Shown in pieces: positions 34,797 through 47,239 of a stretch of DNA of 64,000 bases. Source of the stretch: Icerya purchasi (Eukaryota; Arthropoda; Insecta; Hemiptera; Monophlebidae); NCBI GenBank assembly GCA_039619475.1, contig CM077115.1:491495352-491559351 (forward strand). The letters run 5' to 3'. Position 1 is the stretch's first letter. The number at the start of each line of letters is the position of its first letter. Both the position numbers and the translations under genes were made by a program. The notes under the pieces were generated by a model, which saw nothing but the letters and a program-made list of their open reading frames with translations, was not told the DNA's origin and ran no database searches.

Positions 34797-35051
34797 CTGC
34801 GTGTCGTTCCACCACATGTGCAGTCTGTAATTCCTGAGCACATTGGGGCTGTCGTTGATATGGTCGACGGCCAGTTTGACCGCGGGCATCACTCCACGAC
34901 CGGTCTGACTTTCTGGTACGCTTCGGGAATATGGGAAAAATCCGGCGATGTAAACGTCGTGCCGTTTTGTAACCGACGAAGGTTTTTGAGAGCCGACCAA
35001 ACCTCCCGTGCAGATGCTTACCCAAATCAGCAGATGACAACATGGTTGCAT
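34797..35051 (-). CDS. GABA-B receptor subunit (type 2-like), first coding exon
   Basis: This exon encodes the start of a class C G-protein-coupled receptor that binds GABA at synapses and acts as a heterodimer at the plasma membrane. The ATG at 35051-35049 opens a signal peptide (MQPCCHLLIWVSICTGG...). The start of the venus-flytrap ligand-binding lobe follows: RHDVYIAGFFPY, then GRGVMPAVKLAVDHIND and NYRLHMWWNDTQ. From memory of the family, the GRGV.PAV.LA block and MWWNDT match insect subunit 2 better than subunit 1, but the related subunit 3 is not excluded. The exon ends after a complete codon (CAG) at a GTAAAC donor. Frame stays open upstream to a possible acceptor at 35110-35112, so the leader exon may begin at 35109. 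The remaining exons should lie at lower coordinates and none was recognised. Confidence 0.85.
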
Positions 35052-35109
35052 TTCTTCACTGAACCAGCTCTTATCATACACCGTTCCCGAAAGCGGCTTT
35101 ACTACGAAT

Positions 35110-35127
35110 CTGAAAATAAAAACGAAA
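35110..35127 (-). promoter_or_regulatory. Possible splice acceptor, pyrimidine tract plus CAG
   Basis: TTTCGTTTTTATTTTCAG on the minus strand lies 58 bases upstream of the proposed ATG. It would define a 313-base exon with a short 5' UTR. Confidence 0.5.
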
Positions 35128-35929
35128 GTCTGTTTAACTCGCGAATTCTTATATCTCCATCGAGGTAAAGATGAATAATAACGCGTTAATCCGGCATTAG
35201 GAAAATGAAATTAGCAAAGAAATGGCGCCCAAACAAGGAATATTTTTCAGGTGTTTCATGTAGTTCAATTTACACACATGAGATAACAGTGTGTAGAGAG
35301 TTATATTGAACGTAATTACAATTATCGACAAATTACAGTTCATTATGTAAAATATAAACGTACACCTTTTTTTTTTTCCCCCAGCAAAATCGGTACTTCG
35401 AGAGGATCGTTATTTCAAATCACCCCCGCGACAGACAGATTATTTAAAAAAAAGAAAAACTTTATAAAAGTGTACATTCCATCATTGTGTGCGCGAAATC
35501 GTTAACATAAATGCAAACGCAAAAATAGATAGAAAAAATAAATGTCCTCTATACACATTCGTGTTATTCTGTGAAGATGATTTTGCACCTATCCCGCTTT
35601 ATATAATAAAAAACTGTCTACAAATGTGGATTCCACTTTTTTGATTTACCTATGTCGCAAACACTAAAAACTACTATAGTGCACAAACCTTAATAAACAT
35701 TCATTTTCTCTTTTTTTTTTTTTTTTTTTAAATAAATTTGAATTATAAAAAAAGAATATGCTAATATTACTGTCTTTATTATGAAACAAAAAAAGACAAC
35801 GTAAAAGTCTCAGTAAAACTAATTTGGCAACGTTCGACTCAATTAAGTGTTCATTTTTGAAAATAATTACACTCATATACATGTATAATTATATATATAT
35901 ATATATTTATATATGTGTGTATATATGGG

Positions 35930-35932
<3 letters not shown>
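35128..35932. other. Unassigned DNA between receptor exon and retrotransposon
   Basis: No gene recognised. A T run (35711-35730) and TA/TG-rich sequence (35880-35930) mark the flank into which the neighbouring retrotransposon inserted. Confidence 0.5.
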
Positions 35933-35963
<31 letters not shown>

Positions 35964-36011
35964 CGACTTTAACACAACAATGAGGTTATCAAGCCGCGTT
36001 TATGTTGTTAA

Positions 36012-39000
36012 TTATAAAGTATAATATAAATTACATTTTTTGATATATGAACTATTATTACGTAGTAAATGGGATAGGTTTGGGGACAGATTAAATTTTT
36101 GGCGAGATTCGGATAAATTATTGCAATTTGTTAGGATATGTCGAAGAGTAAGCTGAGGAGTGTTACAAAAGGGACAGGATGGAGGTGGTGTGTTATTGAA
36201 AAGGTATGAATGGGTTACATTGGTATGGCTGAGTCTTAATCTAGTTAAAATTATTTCTTCTTTTCGTGATTTTCGATCAGATGATTCCCATTCCTCGATC
36301 TTTTCTTTTATGCTTCTGAGATGGTTTGTGGATGAGGTCGAACTCCATTCTGCATTCCACAAATTTATAATTTTCTCTTTGTATGTTTTCTTTAGATCAT
36401 CTGTGGTTATTATGGTTTCGGTATTAGTATCCAGGGACAGCGGATTCAATCTCTTTGCTAATTTATCTGCGATTTCGTTACCCTTTATTCCTTTATGACT
36501 TGGGATCCATACGAATAGAATATCCAGTCCATTGGAAAGTAATTCTGTTATTATTTTTTGGATTCTTTGCACTATCGGGTTGGTGTTATATATTAATTGA
36601 ATATTTGCAAGGGCGCTAGCCGAGTCAGTTAGTATTATGAACTGGTATTCTGTATGTATTCGCGATATTTCTTGCAATGCAAGGTATATTGCATATAGTT
36701 CTGCAGTTTTAGCTGAGCTCCACGACGGTAGTTTTACAGATTTGCTTATTGTATTAGGAATGAAGAAAGCTGCTCCGGCTGCCATTGCTGTTTTTGATCC
36801 ATCGGTGTAACAGTGTACACTGTTTGGATATCGTCCTAAAATACTATTTAATTTTGACTGCATGTCTACGGTACTTGCGGAGTTGTTTGATAACTTTAAC
36901 AGCTCGTCGATGATTTGGATTGTCGGTTTCGACCATGGTGCAGGACGTACGGCGATCTGGGGAAGCGAGCGGTATGTTTTCTGGGTATAGGAGATTCGGA
37001 TATTTTCCTCAAATTTGAATGCAATATGTTGATCTTCCTTATGGGTTGATTTGTACTTATTTCGATAATAGTTGTTAAATAGAAGATTTCCTGTTGGTAA
37101 ATTTGGTATAGCTGTTGCGGCGATTAGGAAATTTGCAGTTTGGATCATTCTTCGATATTTGAGGGGAGGTTCGTTAGCTTCTACACAGAGGCTTGTCGTA
37201 GGTGTGGTTCTGAACACTCCTGTCGCTAATCTAATGCCTTGATGATGAATGCAATTTAGTTTTCCTAAGGTTGTGCGGCTTGCTGAATTATAAAATTGAG
37301 CGCCATAGTCCAATTTTGTTCGGATGAGGGATCAATATAAATGTAACAGTGTTCTTCTGCTGCATCCTACATTAGAATGGTTGAGCAACTTGAGAATTCC
37401 TAGAGAGCGGATGCATTTCGATCGTATGTACGTTATATGATCCTTCCATGATAGTTTTTTATCAAGCAGGATTCCTAAAAACTTAACTGTTTGTACTTCT
37501 GGTATTGGTTTGGAACGCAGTGTCAAAACTATATTTTGTTGTTTTCTTTTGTTATTTGAGAAGATTATGTAGTTTGTTTTCTCGGCGGATATTAGAAAAC
37601 CATGGTCGTGGCTCCAGGTATTTATGTATGTTATCTATCGTTGGCTGTATTATTTGTTTAGCGATTTCGAGCGACGATGTTTGAAGAGATATGCTAACAT
37701 CATCGGCGAACATTCTGATAGAAATTGGTTTCTCGACAACTGAAGTAATATTATTTAGCACAAGCAGGAACAAAGTAGCACTCAAGGGTGATCCTTGAGG
37801 TACCCCGTTGGAGATTGTTCTTTCCTCTGATAGAATGTTGCCTATTCGAACGCGAATCTTTCTATCAGTAAGGAAATTTTTGATTATGTTTGCTAAATTA
37901 CCATCTATTCCGATTTGATGTAGTTTTTTGAGGATGAGGTACCGCCATACACGGTCATAAGCCTTAGAAAAATCGAAGAAAACTGCGACTGTGGAATTCG
38001 AATTTATGAATGATCTTTTTACATTCGTGACAAGATCACTTACCGCTAGCTGTGTTGATCGTTGCAGTCTAAAACCATATTGGTGGATAGATAGTATCTT
38101 GTTGGTTTCAAGTGTCCATGAGAGCCTTTTGTTTAACAATTGTTCTAATATTTTACCCAGTATGCTTGTGAGTGCTATTGGTCTATAGTTGTTAATAGAG
38201 GAGTTCGTATTCGATTTGGGGATGGGGATTATGATAGCGATTTTCCAGCAAGCAGGGAATATCGAATTTTTAAAAGCTTTGATGTAGATTTCTAAAAGCT
38301 TCACCATTAGTGGATGGATATTGTCTGGTCCGGGAGCCGTATTATGAATGTGGCTATTAATGCACGACATTAGTTCTTGCCATGTCAGATTTATATTATA
38401 CTCTTCTTCGTTATTATTATTGAAAGGGATTGAAGTTTTTTCTGCATTATTTTTGATATTCAAAAACTGTTGTGAATAGTTATGATCAGATGATATCGAA
38501 GCTAAGTATTCCGCGAACCTGTTTGCAATATGGATAGGTTCTTCGATTGTCGTGTCGTTGTCGTCTATCGAAGTTATTGGAGATAATTGTTTCCGACCCT
38601 GTATTTTTTGAACATTTGCCCATGCTGATTTTAACGAACTTTTGAAGCTTATCTCAGAAATAAATTTATTCCAGCTTTCCGTTTTGGCTTTTCTAATTGC
38701 TTGTCGTGTTTCAGCTCTTTGCTTTTTAAATGCTTCAAAGTCTTCTTTTAACTTTGATCTGCGGAACTTACGAAATGCTTTTCTCCGTTTCTGTATAGCC
38801 AAATGCAAATCTTTTGACCACCACGGAACAGATTTTTGACGTATTTTTCCTGATGTCTTTGGGATTGACTTTTCTGCGGCAGATAGGATGAAACATGTAA
38901 ATTTCTCAATGTCTTCTGACATGTGATCGAAAGTGATCTCCGTATCACTTTTAAATATTTCCCAGTTAGCATCTTCTATTCTCCATTTCGATGGAAAAGT

Positions 39001-39704
39001 TTGAGGACATGTGGTAAGATTGCCAAGTGATAAGGTGATTATTGGAAAATGATCACTGCCGCATAGATCGTGATGGACTTCTGTTTTAAATCTTCCACCT
39101 AAAGATGCTGTAGCGAAGACTAGGTCTCTAACGTGGACATAGTTTTAGATGCCGCGTTAAAGTGAGTTGGATGTTTTTTGGGGTTTAATAAGAGTAGTTG
39201 TTCGTCGAATAGAAATTATTTTTAGATTAAGCATCCTCTTTTAAAATTGTATGTTGAGTCCCATGTTTTGTTATGAGCATTGAAGTCACCTAGGATTATA
39301 TATGGTTTTGGGAGTTGCTTGACGATTGTTTGTAAGTGATCTCTGCTTAATGATAAATCTGGAGGGAGATAAATGTTGCATATAGTGATTTTCGGTGCAT
39401 GTATTTTTGAAGAGATCTTCACTGTTACTGCTATAACTTGCAATTCTGTATTAATATTTACTTCCTGATAACAGGAGATGGAGCTATGAATTAGAATTGA
39501 TACTCCACCCGCTGCAACAAGGCGGCTGGAGTCGTCTAGGCGAAATGTTTGGTATTCTCGTAAGTTAAAACTTTGATATGGTTTTAAATGGGTCTCTTGC
39601 AAGGCAATGATTTTTGGTCGTTTTAGGGTGACAAGTTGTTGTAATTCTGCGTAGTGTAGCGATAATCCGTTTATATTCCACTGTAGGATTATGTTGTTAC
39701 TCAT
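36012..39704 (-). pseudogene. ORF2 polyprotein: endonuclease, reverse transcriptase, RNase H
   Basis: It starts at ATG 39704 with MSNNIILQWNINGL, the apurinic-like endonuclease N-terminus. Catalytic blocks follow: LQETHLK, ICNIYLPPD, LGDFNAHN and GSDHFPI. The reverse transcriptase shows PGPDNIHP, FFDFSKAYDRVW (motif A), GVPQGSPLSATLFLL (motif B) and FADDVSI (motif C, near 37.7 kb), then VKFLGILLDKKLSWKDHI. RNase H has all four acidic positions plus His: CYTDGSK, TAELYAI, LTDSASA, and WIPSHKGIKGNEIAD. The C-terminus carries CPFCNTPQLTLRHILTNC. Lesions are stops or frame loss near 39222-39130, a frameshift near 37.6 kb, and an in-frame TGA at 37334-37332 that looks like a CGA-to-TGA change (LY*SLIR). 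Otherwise about 1,200 residues are intact, the full expected length. Confidence 0.88.
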
Positions 39705-39766
39705 TAAATAGTAAAAATAGTAATTTGTGATACAATTCCGTCAAGCAGTGTTATTTGTGTCTTGTT

Positions 39767-41228
39767 CTAGAGTGCGTATGATTCTCGTGAACCGGTTTTT
39801 TGTACCTTTGTGTTGTAAAAACGGGTACGCATCATGTTTAATAGGCCTGGTAAATCATCAGTGAACTCCTTAGCATTTTCTATTACTGATTTGCTTCCAT
39901 TGTACATGTCTATAAAGAGCATAAAATTTATTAGTGATAGTGGGTATTTGTTTTCATTGTCTCGGAATAAGTTTTGCAATGGTTTAAAAATTTCCTTCAG
40001 CGTCGGGGTTTGAGATGTTTTGAAGTCCCGGGTTTCATCAACTTCACTGAGTGGAGGGGATTTGTCTTCTACTAGTTCTGATTCTGAGATTTTTGGTGAT
40101 CTCTTTGCCCTCTTTTTCTTTGACTTTTTATTTTCAATTAGCAGTTGTTTACTGCTTATATCCGAATACTGGGAGCTTGATGTTGATGTGTCTGTAAGTG
40201 GGCGCTTCGTTATTTCTGTCCTTGTACGCTGATTGAGGTCTGGAAGGAAAATGTTTGGAGGAGTTATTTCTTCATCTGTGGGGGCTTGTGAATCGGGAGC
40301 GTTTTTATTTTCCAGTTCTGTTTGCTGACATGTTAATGGTGAATTAACTATTTGGTGGTAAGTAGGTTTATTAGTGTTGAGTTCTGGAAAGTTATGAGTG
40401 TATTCGTCAATATTTTGATTCGTTTCAGGGTGGAAGTTTTCGAGTGTATCTATTTCGCAATCATCGGCTTTATGTCCCTGAAGGCCACATTTAAAGCAGG
40501 TGAACTCGTCTCGTGTGATAAAAATACGGTGCGTTTTGCCATTTTGGACGAATACGAAAGAACCTGGAATTGATAATTGATTAATATCTGTATTTGTATA
40601 TATATAGTTGTCGCCTCCAGCTTATTACGTGAGAAAAAAGTTCGTCTGCGGGATTCATTCTAAGTATTGAAATTTTAGATACTAAATGTATTCCTAATTT
40701 GTTTTGCAACACTTGCTGGAGTTCTTCATTTGGTATGGTTGGTGAGACGTTGGATAGGTTAATTTTATGCGAAGTTGGTTTCAGTTTTTTTGCCTTAATG
40801 AAGTTGGAGTTAATCGTGATACCTCCATGATTTTATACGAATTCATCAACGAGTTGTTTATTTTTAAGAAAAATTACAATTCTTTGCCGACTTATTTTTG
40901 AGGCAGCTATAATATTTTTTTCGCCTTTAACTAGATCTTTTAACGCGTATAAGTATTGGATAGATTTATGATCATTTACATGGTCAAAAATGATTCCTTG
41001 TTCTTCTGTAGGATGAGTAAAGTCTGTTAATAGTTCGATTTTGCTTTTAGTTCTCTCTGCATATTTTAAACGGTTACTCGACGATTTATTCGACGATTTG
41101 TTCGGTGATTTATTAATTATATTTTTGTTACCTGAATGGTTATCACCGGTTATTGCTGCTGTTGCTATTGCTGTTGGGTGATAATTAACTTGATGTGACG
41201 AAAGGTCGATAACGGAGTTCAGCTCCAT
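39767..41228 (-). pseudogene. ORF1 gag-like protein with CCHC zinc knuckle
   Basis: It begins at ATG 41228 (MELNSVIDLSSHQVNY), followed by an Asn/Ser/Lys-rich linker. A region ending ISRQRIVIFLKNKQLVDEFV follows, then LSNVSPTIPNEELQQVL and TRDEFTCFKCGLQGHKADDC. The last contains a CCHC knuckle (C-x2-C-x4-H-x4-C) near 40.48 kb. A long polar, Lys-rich tail ends at a TAG (39769-39767). An in-frame TAA at 40835-40833 and a one-base frameshift near 40.6 kb interrupt it. Gag-like ORF1 proteins of I-group elements bind element RNA and form the ribonucleoprotein. The linker, RNA-binding region and knuckle order fits; length is about 485 codons. Confidence 0.82.
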
Positions 41229-41530
41229 TATTTAGTGACGGTGAGGACAGTCTCGCCGTGCCCGAATAATATTTTATCGTAAACAAGTAGATAAAATAAG
41301 AGCTATAAATGTTTTGTAACACGAACACTCGGAACAGAATCCTAACGAAATACCCGATTAGCCTCAGTTACATTACTCGGCCTTTTCAGAAATCACGAGA
41401 ACATAAATGTTTATAATAAGCGATGGCCGCTGCGAGAAATGTTTATACTAAGCAGTCGTCACCGAGAGATCCCAGCATAGCACGATACCGTATGTTTTAC
41501 CGACAAGCACTTTAACGAGCGAGCGATGAA

Positions 41531-42298
41531 CACAGAACGCACAACCCGTCATAACCCATTACACTTGGACTCTCCCAAATTGCGTCATCATGGTTATAGT
41601 AAAAGGAAAAATATTTTTTTTTAAATAAACAAAAGATCCTAGTATAGGCGCGCGATGAATGCTTTTCAAAAAATTTAAATATCACACACTTCGATTTACC
41701 ACATTCCGTTTGCAGGTTAGCCGTTAGAAAATTTTCTTCAACTACAAACCGAGTCGCAAACAAGAGAAAATTTGATTTTTTTTTTCCATAAAATCTCTAA
41801 TTAATTAATTACACTCGTCAAATCGGAAACAGAAAAGTTAATCTAAATAATAATGTTGAACAAAATTATCTTCTTTATTCGATCGATTTTAACTTCATTT
41901 CAAAGCCAGTTGTACTTGGAACACATCGCGTATCATTTGCCTTTGAGGCGCAGGTTTAAGTCGTTTAAATTTCACTTATACCTATCAAAATTCAAGGTCG
42001 GTAACTTTTTCCTCCGCTTTTCCTGTAAAATATATCGATAATTTACTTCAAGCAAGCTGACCCAATTCTTAAAAGTAAATTGTCCGTTTTGCTATATGTA
42101 GCTTTCCTTAAAATCTGCGCGGATACTAAACCGTCGAATGTTCGTGTGAAATTTTGCAGTCTGAGTAATAATCAAGTTGCCGATCTACACTTTCTGCAGC
42201 CCCGTGTGATTTAGCGAGATGACAGACTTATTCTAGAAGAACCGCGTTTTATCCTAGGAACAATTTATTTATTTTAAAAATAAGCTGTGAGTTTCATA
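41531..42298. other. Unassigned DNA
   Basis: No gene recognised. This flanks the upstream (5') side of the I-group retrotransposon. The 62-residue frame at 41853-42041 has no domain. Confidence 0.5.
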
Positions 42299-42385
42299 GG
42301 GCAAATATGACCGTTGTGTGAGTGTGCCCAACACTCTTATCACCGTTTATTGAAAAAGATACAAAGCGTAAAAATTGCAACTATC
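42299..42385 (+). repeat. Dispersed repeat B, copy 1
   Basis: GGGCAAATATGACCGTTGTG, TGAGTGTGCCC, AACACTCTTATCACCGTTTA and TTGAAAAA match the repeat at 58469-58570 in order. GGGCA and TGCCC can pair into a stem. Family unknown. Confidence 0.6.
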
Positions 42386-42692
42386 TTAACTTATTCCATA
42401 AATAACAATTTTTAATAAATCCAGCATTATATTTTAGTAAGAAGTACATATACATAACATGCCGCATAATCGGCATCTGTGCACTTAAAATCGAATAAAC
42501 ATGATCTTTTGAGTGAACTTAAAATCCAGGGAGGACGCGACAAAGACAAGACCAACAAACCGCAAAAAAGGAACCATTAAAGAGTAGCGAGATAAGGGAG
42601 GTAACTTGAAACTTCAGCCTTTGCACCATTCCTTCACCAATTTTTGCACCTCCTTTTTCGACTCATCAATTCTTTTTTTCTCTAGTATATGA

Positions 42693-42968
42693 TTAGGGAT
42701 TGTACTTATTTAAATTAATTAAAACTGAACCATCGGTGTTATCAATCCGTAGATTTACACCGCGGGGATAGATGTAATATGTATTAATTTGGATTCTTGT
42801 TAACCGGATTTTTTCCCCGGATGGTAATTTTATATTATTGACATTAAATTCTAGTAATCTATAATAGAAATAGTACACCTTTGTGGGGGACATTTCATCT
42901 TTTGCTTTCCACACATAATTGATCCAAAGTCGTTTTGCTTCCAGTGGAGTAGTATAAGTTTCAAACAC
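42693..42968 (-). other. Unclassified 91-codon open frame
   Basis: The minus-strand frame runs FETYTTPLEAKRLWINYVWK, then SPTKVYYFYYRLLEFNVNN, LPSGEKIRLTRIQINTYYI and RIDNTDGSVLINLNKYNP, to a stop. Its composition is protein-like (balanced charged and aromatic residues, no low complexity), unlike most frames nearby. There is no ATG at the start and stops lie immediately upstream, so it may be an exon or a fragment. I do not recognise the family. It lies next to, and on the same strand as, a reverse-transcriptase fragment (43020-43262), so it may belong to a transposon. Confidence 0.3.
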
Positions 42969-43019
42969 CTATTCTGTATTTTACTTATTTCCGTTTTTTT
43001 AGCCCCACATGATATATTT

Positions 43020-43262
43020 GAATTCCATATAATATTCTAGACATTATTATTGAATTATAGTATATACATAGTGTTCGACTAGTACTTGCTTTATTTTATA
43101 TAAAGCTGGAATTGTCTGTCTTTTTTCGAGTTTAAACTTTTAATGTGTTTTTTCTAGTTCAAGGATTTATCAATATATACATATATACCTAAATATTTAA
43201 AATTTTCTACGTTCTCAAGCGGTGGACAAAAACATAGATGGGTATAATTAAATTACGCTGAT
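43020..43262 (-). mobile_element. Non-LTR reverse-transcriptase fragment
   Basis: Minus-strand translation with frame changes gives NVENFKYLGIYV followed by KSLNWKKHIKSLNSK and a decayed continuation. This is the reverse-transcriptase block after the catalytic motifs (F.YLGI.ID..L.W..HI). Only about 80 codons remain. Family unclear. Confidence 0.5.
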
Positions 43263-44639
43263 GAATCCTCTACCATTAAGTAGCCGGATTTTTTTTTTTT
43301 TTGCAGCCAAGTCAGTAATTGTACAGAGACATCTGGGGTTTCCTGGGAAACATCTGTTGCTTCTTAATCTTTTCCCATTTGAACGCCTTATCTTTACAAA
43401 ATGTTTCTTCGTAAATGTTAAATTTTGCTTTGCCGCGAACGTTTTTCTTAATTATATTCTTTAAAAACTGAAATCGTTTTTTCACTGGCAAATTAAGCAA
43501 CGGGATCTTATTTAAAAGGTGTGTTCTCTTTCTTCGTCCGCAAATATTCTCGCTTGGGATGCGGAAATTAAAAGATGGGAAAAAATTTCGGTAAAAATTT
43601 AAAATATCTTCCGATATTCGGAATAAATTAAACCATATAATATATGTACACAGTGGGTAAAAAAGTATTTATATACAGAAAAAATAGTCTGACGCCGGTT
43701 GAAATGGAATCTAGCAGTAACGTCAAATTTTAAATAATTTTGTTTTTTTTGTTTGTTTTTTTTGTTTGTTTTTTTTTGTTTGTCTTTTTTTTTGGGGGGG
43801 GGGAGACTTTAAGAACTAATTCCACCTATTGTCTGTTACTTTCAATTATTAAGCTCAATTGTATCTTATGCTATAATTATACCAATATATCCTACTTCTT
43901 CTTACAAACTCATAAATTGCGTGATACGTAATCGGTAGTGAAATAATTCATATTATATGGACACGGGATATTCAGTAATAATAACGCTTGATGGAGATCA
44001 GAAGTGTACGAAGTAAAATTAAAAAAAAAATTAAGAACATGTAATCCGCATCAACCACTTACATCCATCGGATGAGTACAGAATGGGGAATCATTCCACT
44101 GAATTCTATAGAGAAAAATAGGCGGCATATTTGTGTCCCAGTGCGTAACTTATAAATTGCCACATAGAAGTTTCTTAACGGGAATACCATGATTTGGCAG
44201 GCATTTTGGATCTTTTTCTAATGTTTGTTAGTATACGGGTTGTACCATAGAGCTTCCCAATATTCCTTATGCATTAATTTGATTATACTTAATACATCCT
44301 CGGATTATGCCGTAGCATCCTACAATTACCTCTGGTAAAACTTTCACCAACAGATAACACCAGCGCAAGTGCGCAAATGTACGGCTATGAAAGTACGCGC
44401 TCAGCGCACATTTATTTATTAATCGATGATGCAGATTATAAAGTTTTTTTTTTTTTTTTTTTGACTTGTTAATTAAGTCGGCGCAAGAAGCATTTATCTA
44501 TGTTCTTAATTTACAGAATTTGGACATGAAGTCCTATCCGAACGAAACACCATTGCCTAATCTATGTCAGCTGGACGTATAGAAGTTCGAGCATGTTCGG
44601 CGTTAATATTAAAACGTTTAAAGAGCCGAGCATAACAAT
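43263..44639. other. Unassigned DNA
   Basis: No gene recognised. It includes a T/G-rich low-complexity stretch (43739-43803) and a T run (44445-44461). Confidence 0.5.
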
Positions 44640-44900
44640 TTTTTTTTTTTTTTTTTTTTACTTTTTTATTGGGCTTGTCAGCTACGGACGATTACCCATT
44701 AAGAAGGAAGAACGTAGGACAAAAGGAAACTGAGGACACTAAGAAAGTTATTCAGGGAAGGTGGAGACGGCCAGAACAACTATGGAGAGACAGCAAGGGA
44801 GTCAAAAAAGATCGGTACTAGAACTCGTGCAATTAGCAGTCCGAAGGGAAATAAATGTGTAGACGAAAAAATATACAGGATACCCCTTAAAGGAAAGGAA
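44640..44900 (-). mobile_element. Probable family A 3' end
   Basis: A plus-strand T run (44639-44659) is followed by ATTGGGCTTGTCAGCTACGG, then ACGATTACCCATTAAG. It parallels 47270-47330 (T run, then GAACATGTCGGCTAAGGACG, TTACCCAATCC), the 3' side of another family A copy. No coding part is readable. Confidence 0.42.
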
Positions 44901-47239
44901 AGCTCTCATGTCTTGTTAGCCGTTATACCTGATTATAATATATTATATCTATTTAAACTAAATGCGCGGTGTGACCAGCATAAAAAGAAAAGTATTTTTA
45001 TCCATGTCTGCGATTGTTGGGCAACAATATGGCCGCGACTGCAAAGCAGTGCTCGAAATTCCCGTCCAGAAAAGCAAAATGATTGATTATCCATTATTCA
45101 AACGGCATCTGCGGGAGCATAACTATTGGAAACAAACGCATCACATCGCTGAGAGAAATCGCCGGAGTATTTTTATAGGGAAAGAGCTCTAAAAGGTGAA
45201 TATCATATTTTTTGGAGTGAGCCAAGTAATTGAACAATACGGAGCAAAGTTAAACCGAAAAAGCTGAATCTCAAAAAGGAAAACGAGCCATTATCCGTGA
45301 GAACCCGTTTATAAACGCTCAGATGAAAGCGGTTTAATATGTCTCCGGGAGAAAAAATTCACCGCCAAATTGCAAAAAATGTGCTTTACTCTTTCCGGAC
45401 TTAGATGTGCGAAAAATAATCACTAATTTCTGACATCGACCGATTTTTAATAGAAGAAAATGATTAATAAGATGCCCCATTATTCTGGCGCTCTGCTGTG
45501 ATGTAAATGTGTTTGTCGAAAATTAAATACGAAGGTGCAAATTAAAAATAGAAAAACGGCAAACAGAACACATTACTAGGTATGGAAGAGATTACTATTG
45601 GAGAAGACGGTAAAAGTTATCTCTAATAATAATAGTAATTATATTAATTGTAAATTTTATACATTTGCAAGACGTTACAGTTTTAAAGAAATTATTATTC
45701 CGAAGGCGAAATTTATCGATATTACATTAAATAAATTGCACTAAAGACAAATTTGGCTATTACGTCTTGGAAGTTTTTCAAATTCAAAAAGATAATTTTA
45801 CAATAAAAGATAGGCACTGTGGTGCTTTTCAGCATACAGCGGCCACCTAATGTGTTTATGTTTTATCTTTTGCTCTCATCCGCATTCAAATTTTCATTCC
45901 GAAGTTTTACTCAAAATTTTTATTCAGAATTTTCATTAAAGATTTTTATTCGAAATTTTTATTCGCTGCCACGCAAGACGCAAATTACCAGTATTTAAAT
46001 TTTAAATTAAAAATTCCGAGTCATAAATATTCATTCCATGTAAGCACCGATGATGTATCATCATCACCGCTATGCTTTCCGCAAAACAGTAATTCTTTGC
46101 AGATGATAACAAACTCTATTCAAGAGTCGGAAGAGCTTAATGAGAAAATAGTAGAAAGTTTCTCGGGCAATAATGTCCGTAGAGAAATCGGCAAGCTGGA
46201 AGCAGTATAGAAAGAAACATCAACGTAATGGACAGCTGCTTGAAAGGACACGCGACTTTGAAATGAAGAAGTTCCAGGCACAGGAAACTCGACTGCGTTC
46301 CGGATCGTGTTTCATTTCGTAGCTTTATAATCGAAAAAAGATTCAGCTTCGCTCGCTTACATTTGGCGTGCTCATTTGCTCGGTGAAACAAAGCCGTTTC
46401 TTTCTGGTAATTCGGCATTCTTTGCAAAACTACTCCCGATATCCCTCGCATACACCTAACCTATTATATCACTTTCTAGTATACATTTCTGCCTTTTCAC
46501 TTAAATTGCTCGAATTATCCTCCGACGTAGCTGTAATTGTTTGTTCTCAATTTTTTTTTTTAAATAAATTGTAACGATACTTCTTTTAAAAATATTTTAA
46601 AGACAAATACGATATCTAAAAATAAAAATAAAAATAAAGAAAAACAAAAAAAAAAAAAACAACAGAGGAAACTGTGCTCAAATTGAATAATTTTTTTAAC
46701 AGAATTAAAGCAACGTAATAAAAATAAAATTAAGTTGTCTAAGGAAATATTTGTTTTTCCCGAAACGAAATATTTAATAAATTTCGAAACATATGGTCAC
46801 AATTAATGGCTGCATTTTTTTCCGTTTGTTTTTAAAATTATTGTAAGTAGGTGCAAAAAGCAAATATGACGATCGAGATGTCAACAATAGATTCGAAAAC
46901 ATTCATAAAGAAATTTATTAAGAAATAGACCTTTAATAGCGTTGTAGTATCACCTGTAATAACAAGCCGAGAAAATAAAAAAAAAACAAAAACAAACTAT
47001 AAACGACGATGGAAGTTACCTAGAGAAGTGGCAATGGTAAGCACTTTTAGAACTAGAGGATAAATGAATTATACTGCTAGAATAGCCAGAATAGGTTAAT
47101 ATAGTAGTCGTTTCGACCGTACAGGTGGAGAAAAATCCTCCTCGCCTAGAAAAACTCGTTAACTAGTCTGATTGTGCAAAACTGAACCATTACAAAATTT
47201 ACATTAAAACCGAGATGAATGTAGTATAGTATTTGCCGC
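44901..47239. other. Unassigned DNA
   Basis: No gene recognised. The 76-codon frame at 44962-45192 lacks a known motif and stop-free support. An A-rich stretch lies at 46619-46663. Confidence 0.5.
45889..45965. repeat. Degenerate tandem repeat of AATTTTTATTCnGAA
   Basis: Four to five units of about 17 bases: TTTTCATTCCGAAGTTT, TACTCAAAATTTTTATTC, AGAATTTTCATTAAAG, ATTTTTATTCGAAATT, TTTATTCG. No function apparent. Confidence 0.55.

Larger units (their letters stand above)
35933..41530 (-). mobile_element. Near full-length I-group non-LTR retrotransposon
   Basis: The element reads on the minus strand: a 5' region of about 300 bases, a gag-like ORF1 (41228-39767), a 62-base gap, a pol ORF2 (39704-36012), a short 3' UTR and a 28-base poly(A) (T run 35933-35960 on plus). 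ORF2 carries endonuclease, reverse transcriptase, RNase H and a Cys/His tail, the set typical of I-group elements (I, Nimb, LOA and relatives). Damage is light: one stop and one frameshift in ORF1, and about three lesions in ORF2. It is therefore much younger than the other LINE copies here. It shares orientation with the receptor exon about 0.9 kb away, on the exon's upstream side. The 5' boundary and target duplication could not be fixed; the 3' flank is TA-rich. Confidence 0.88.
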
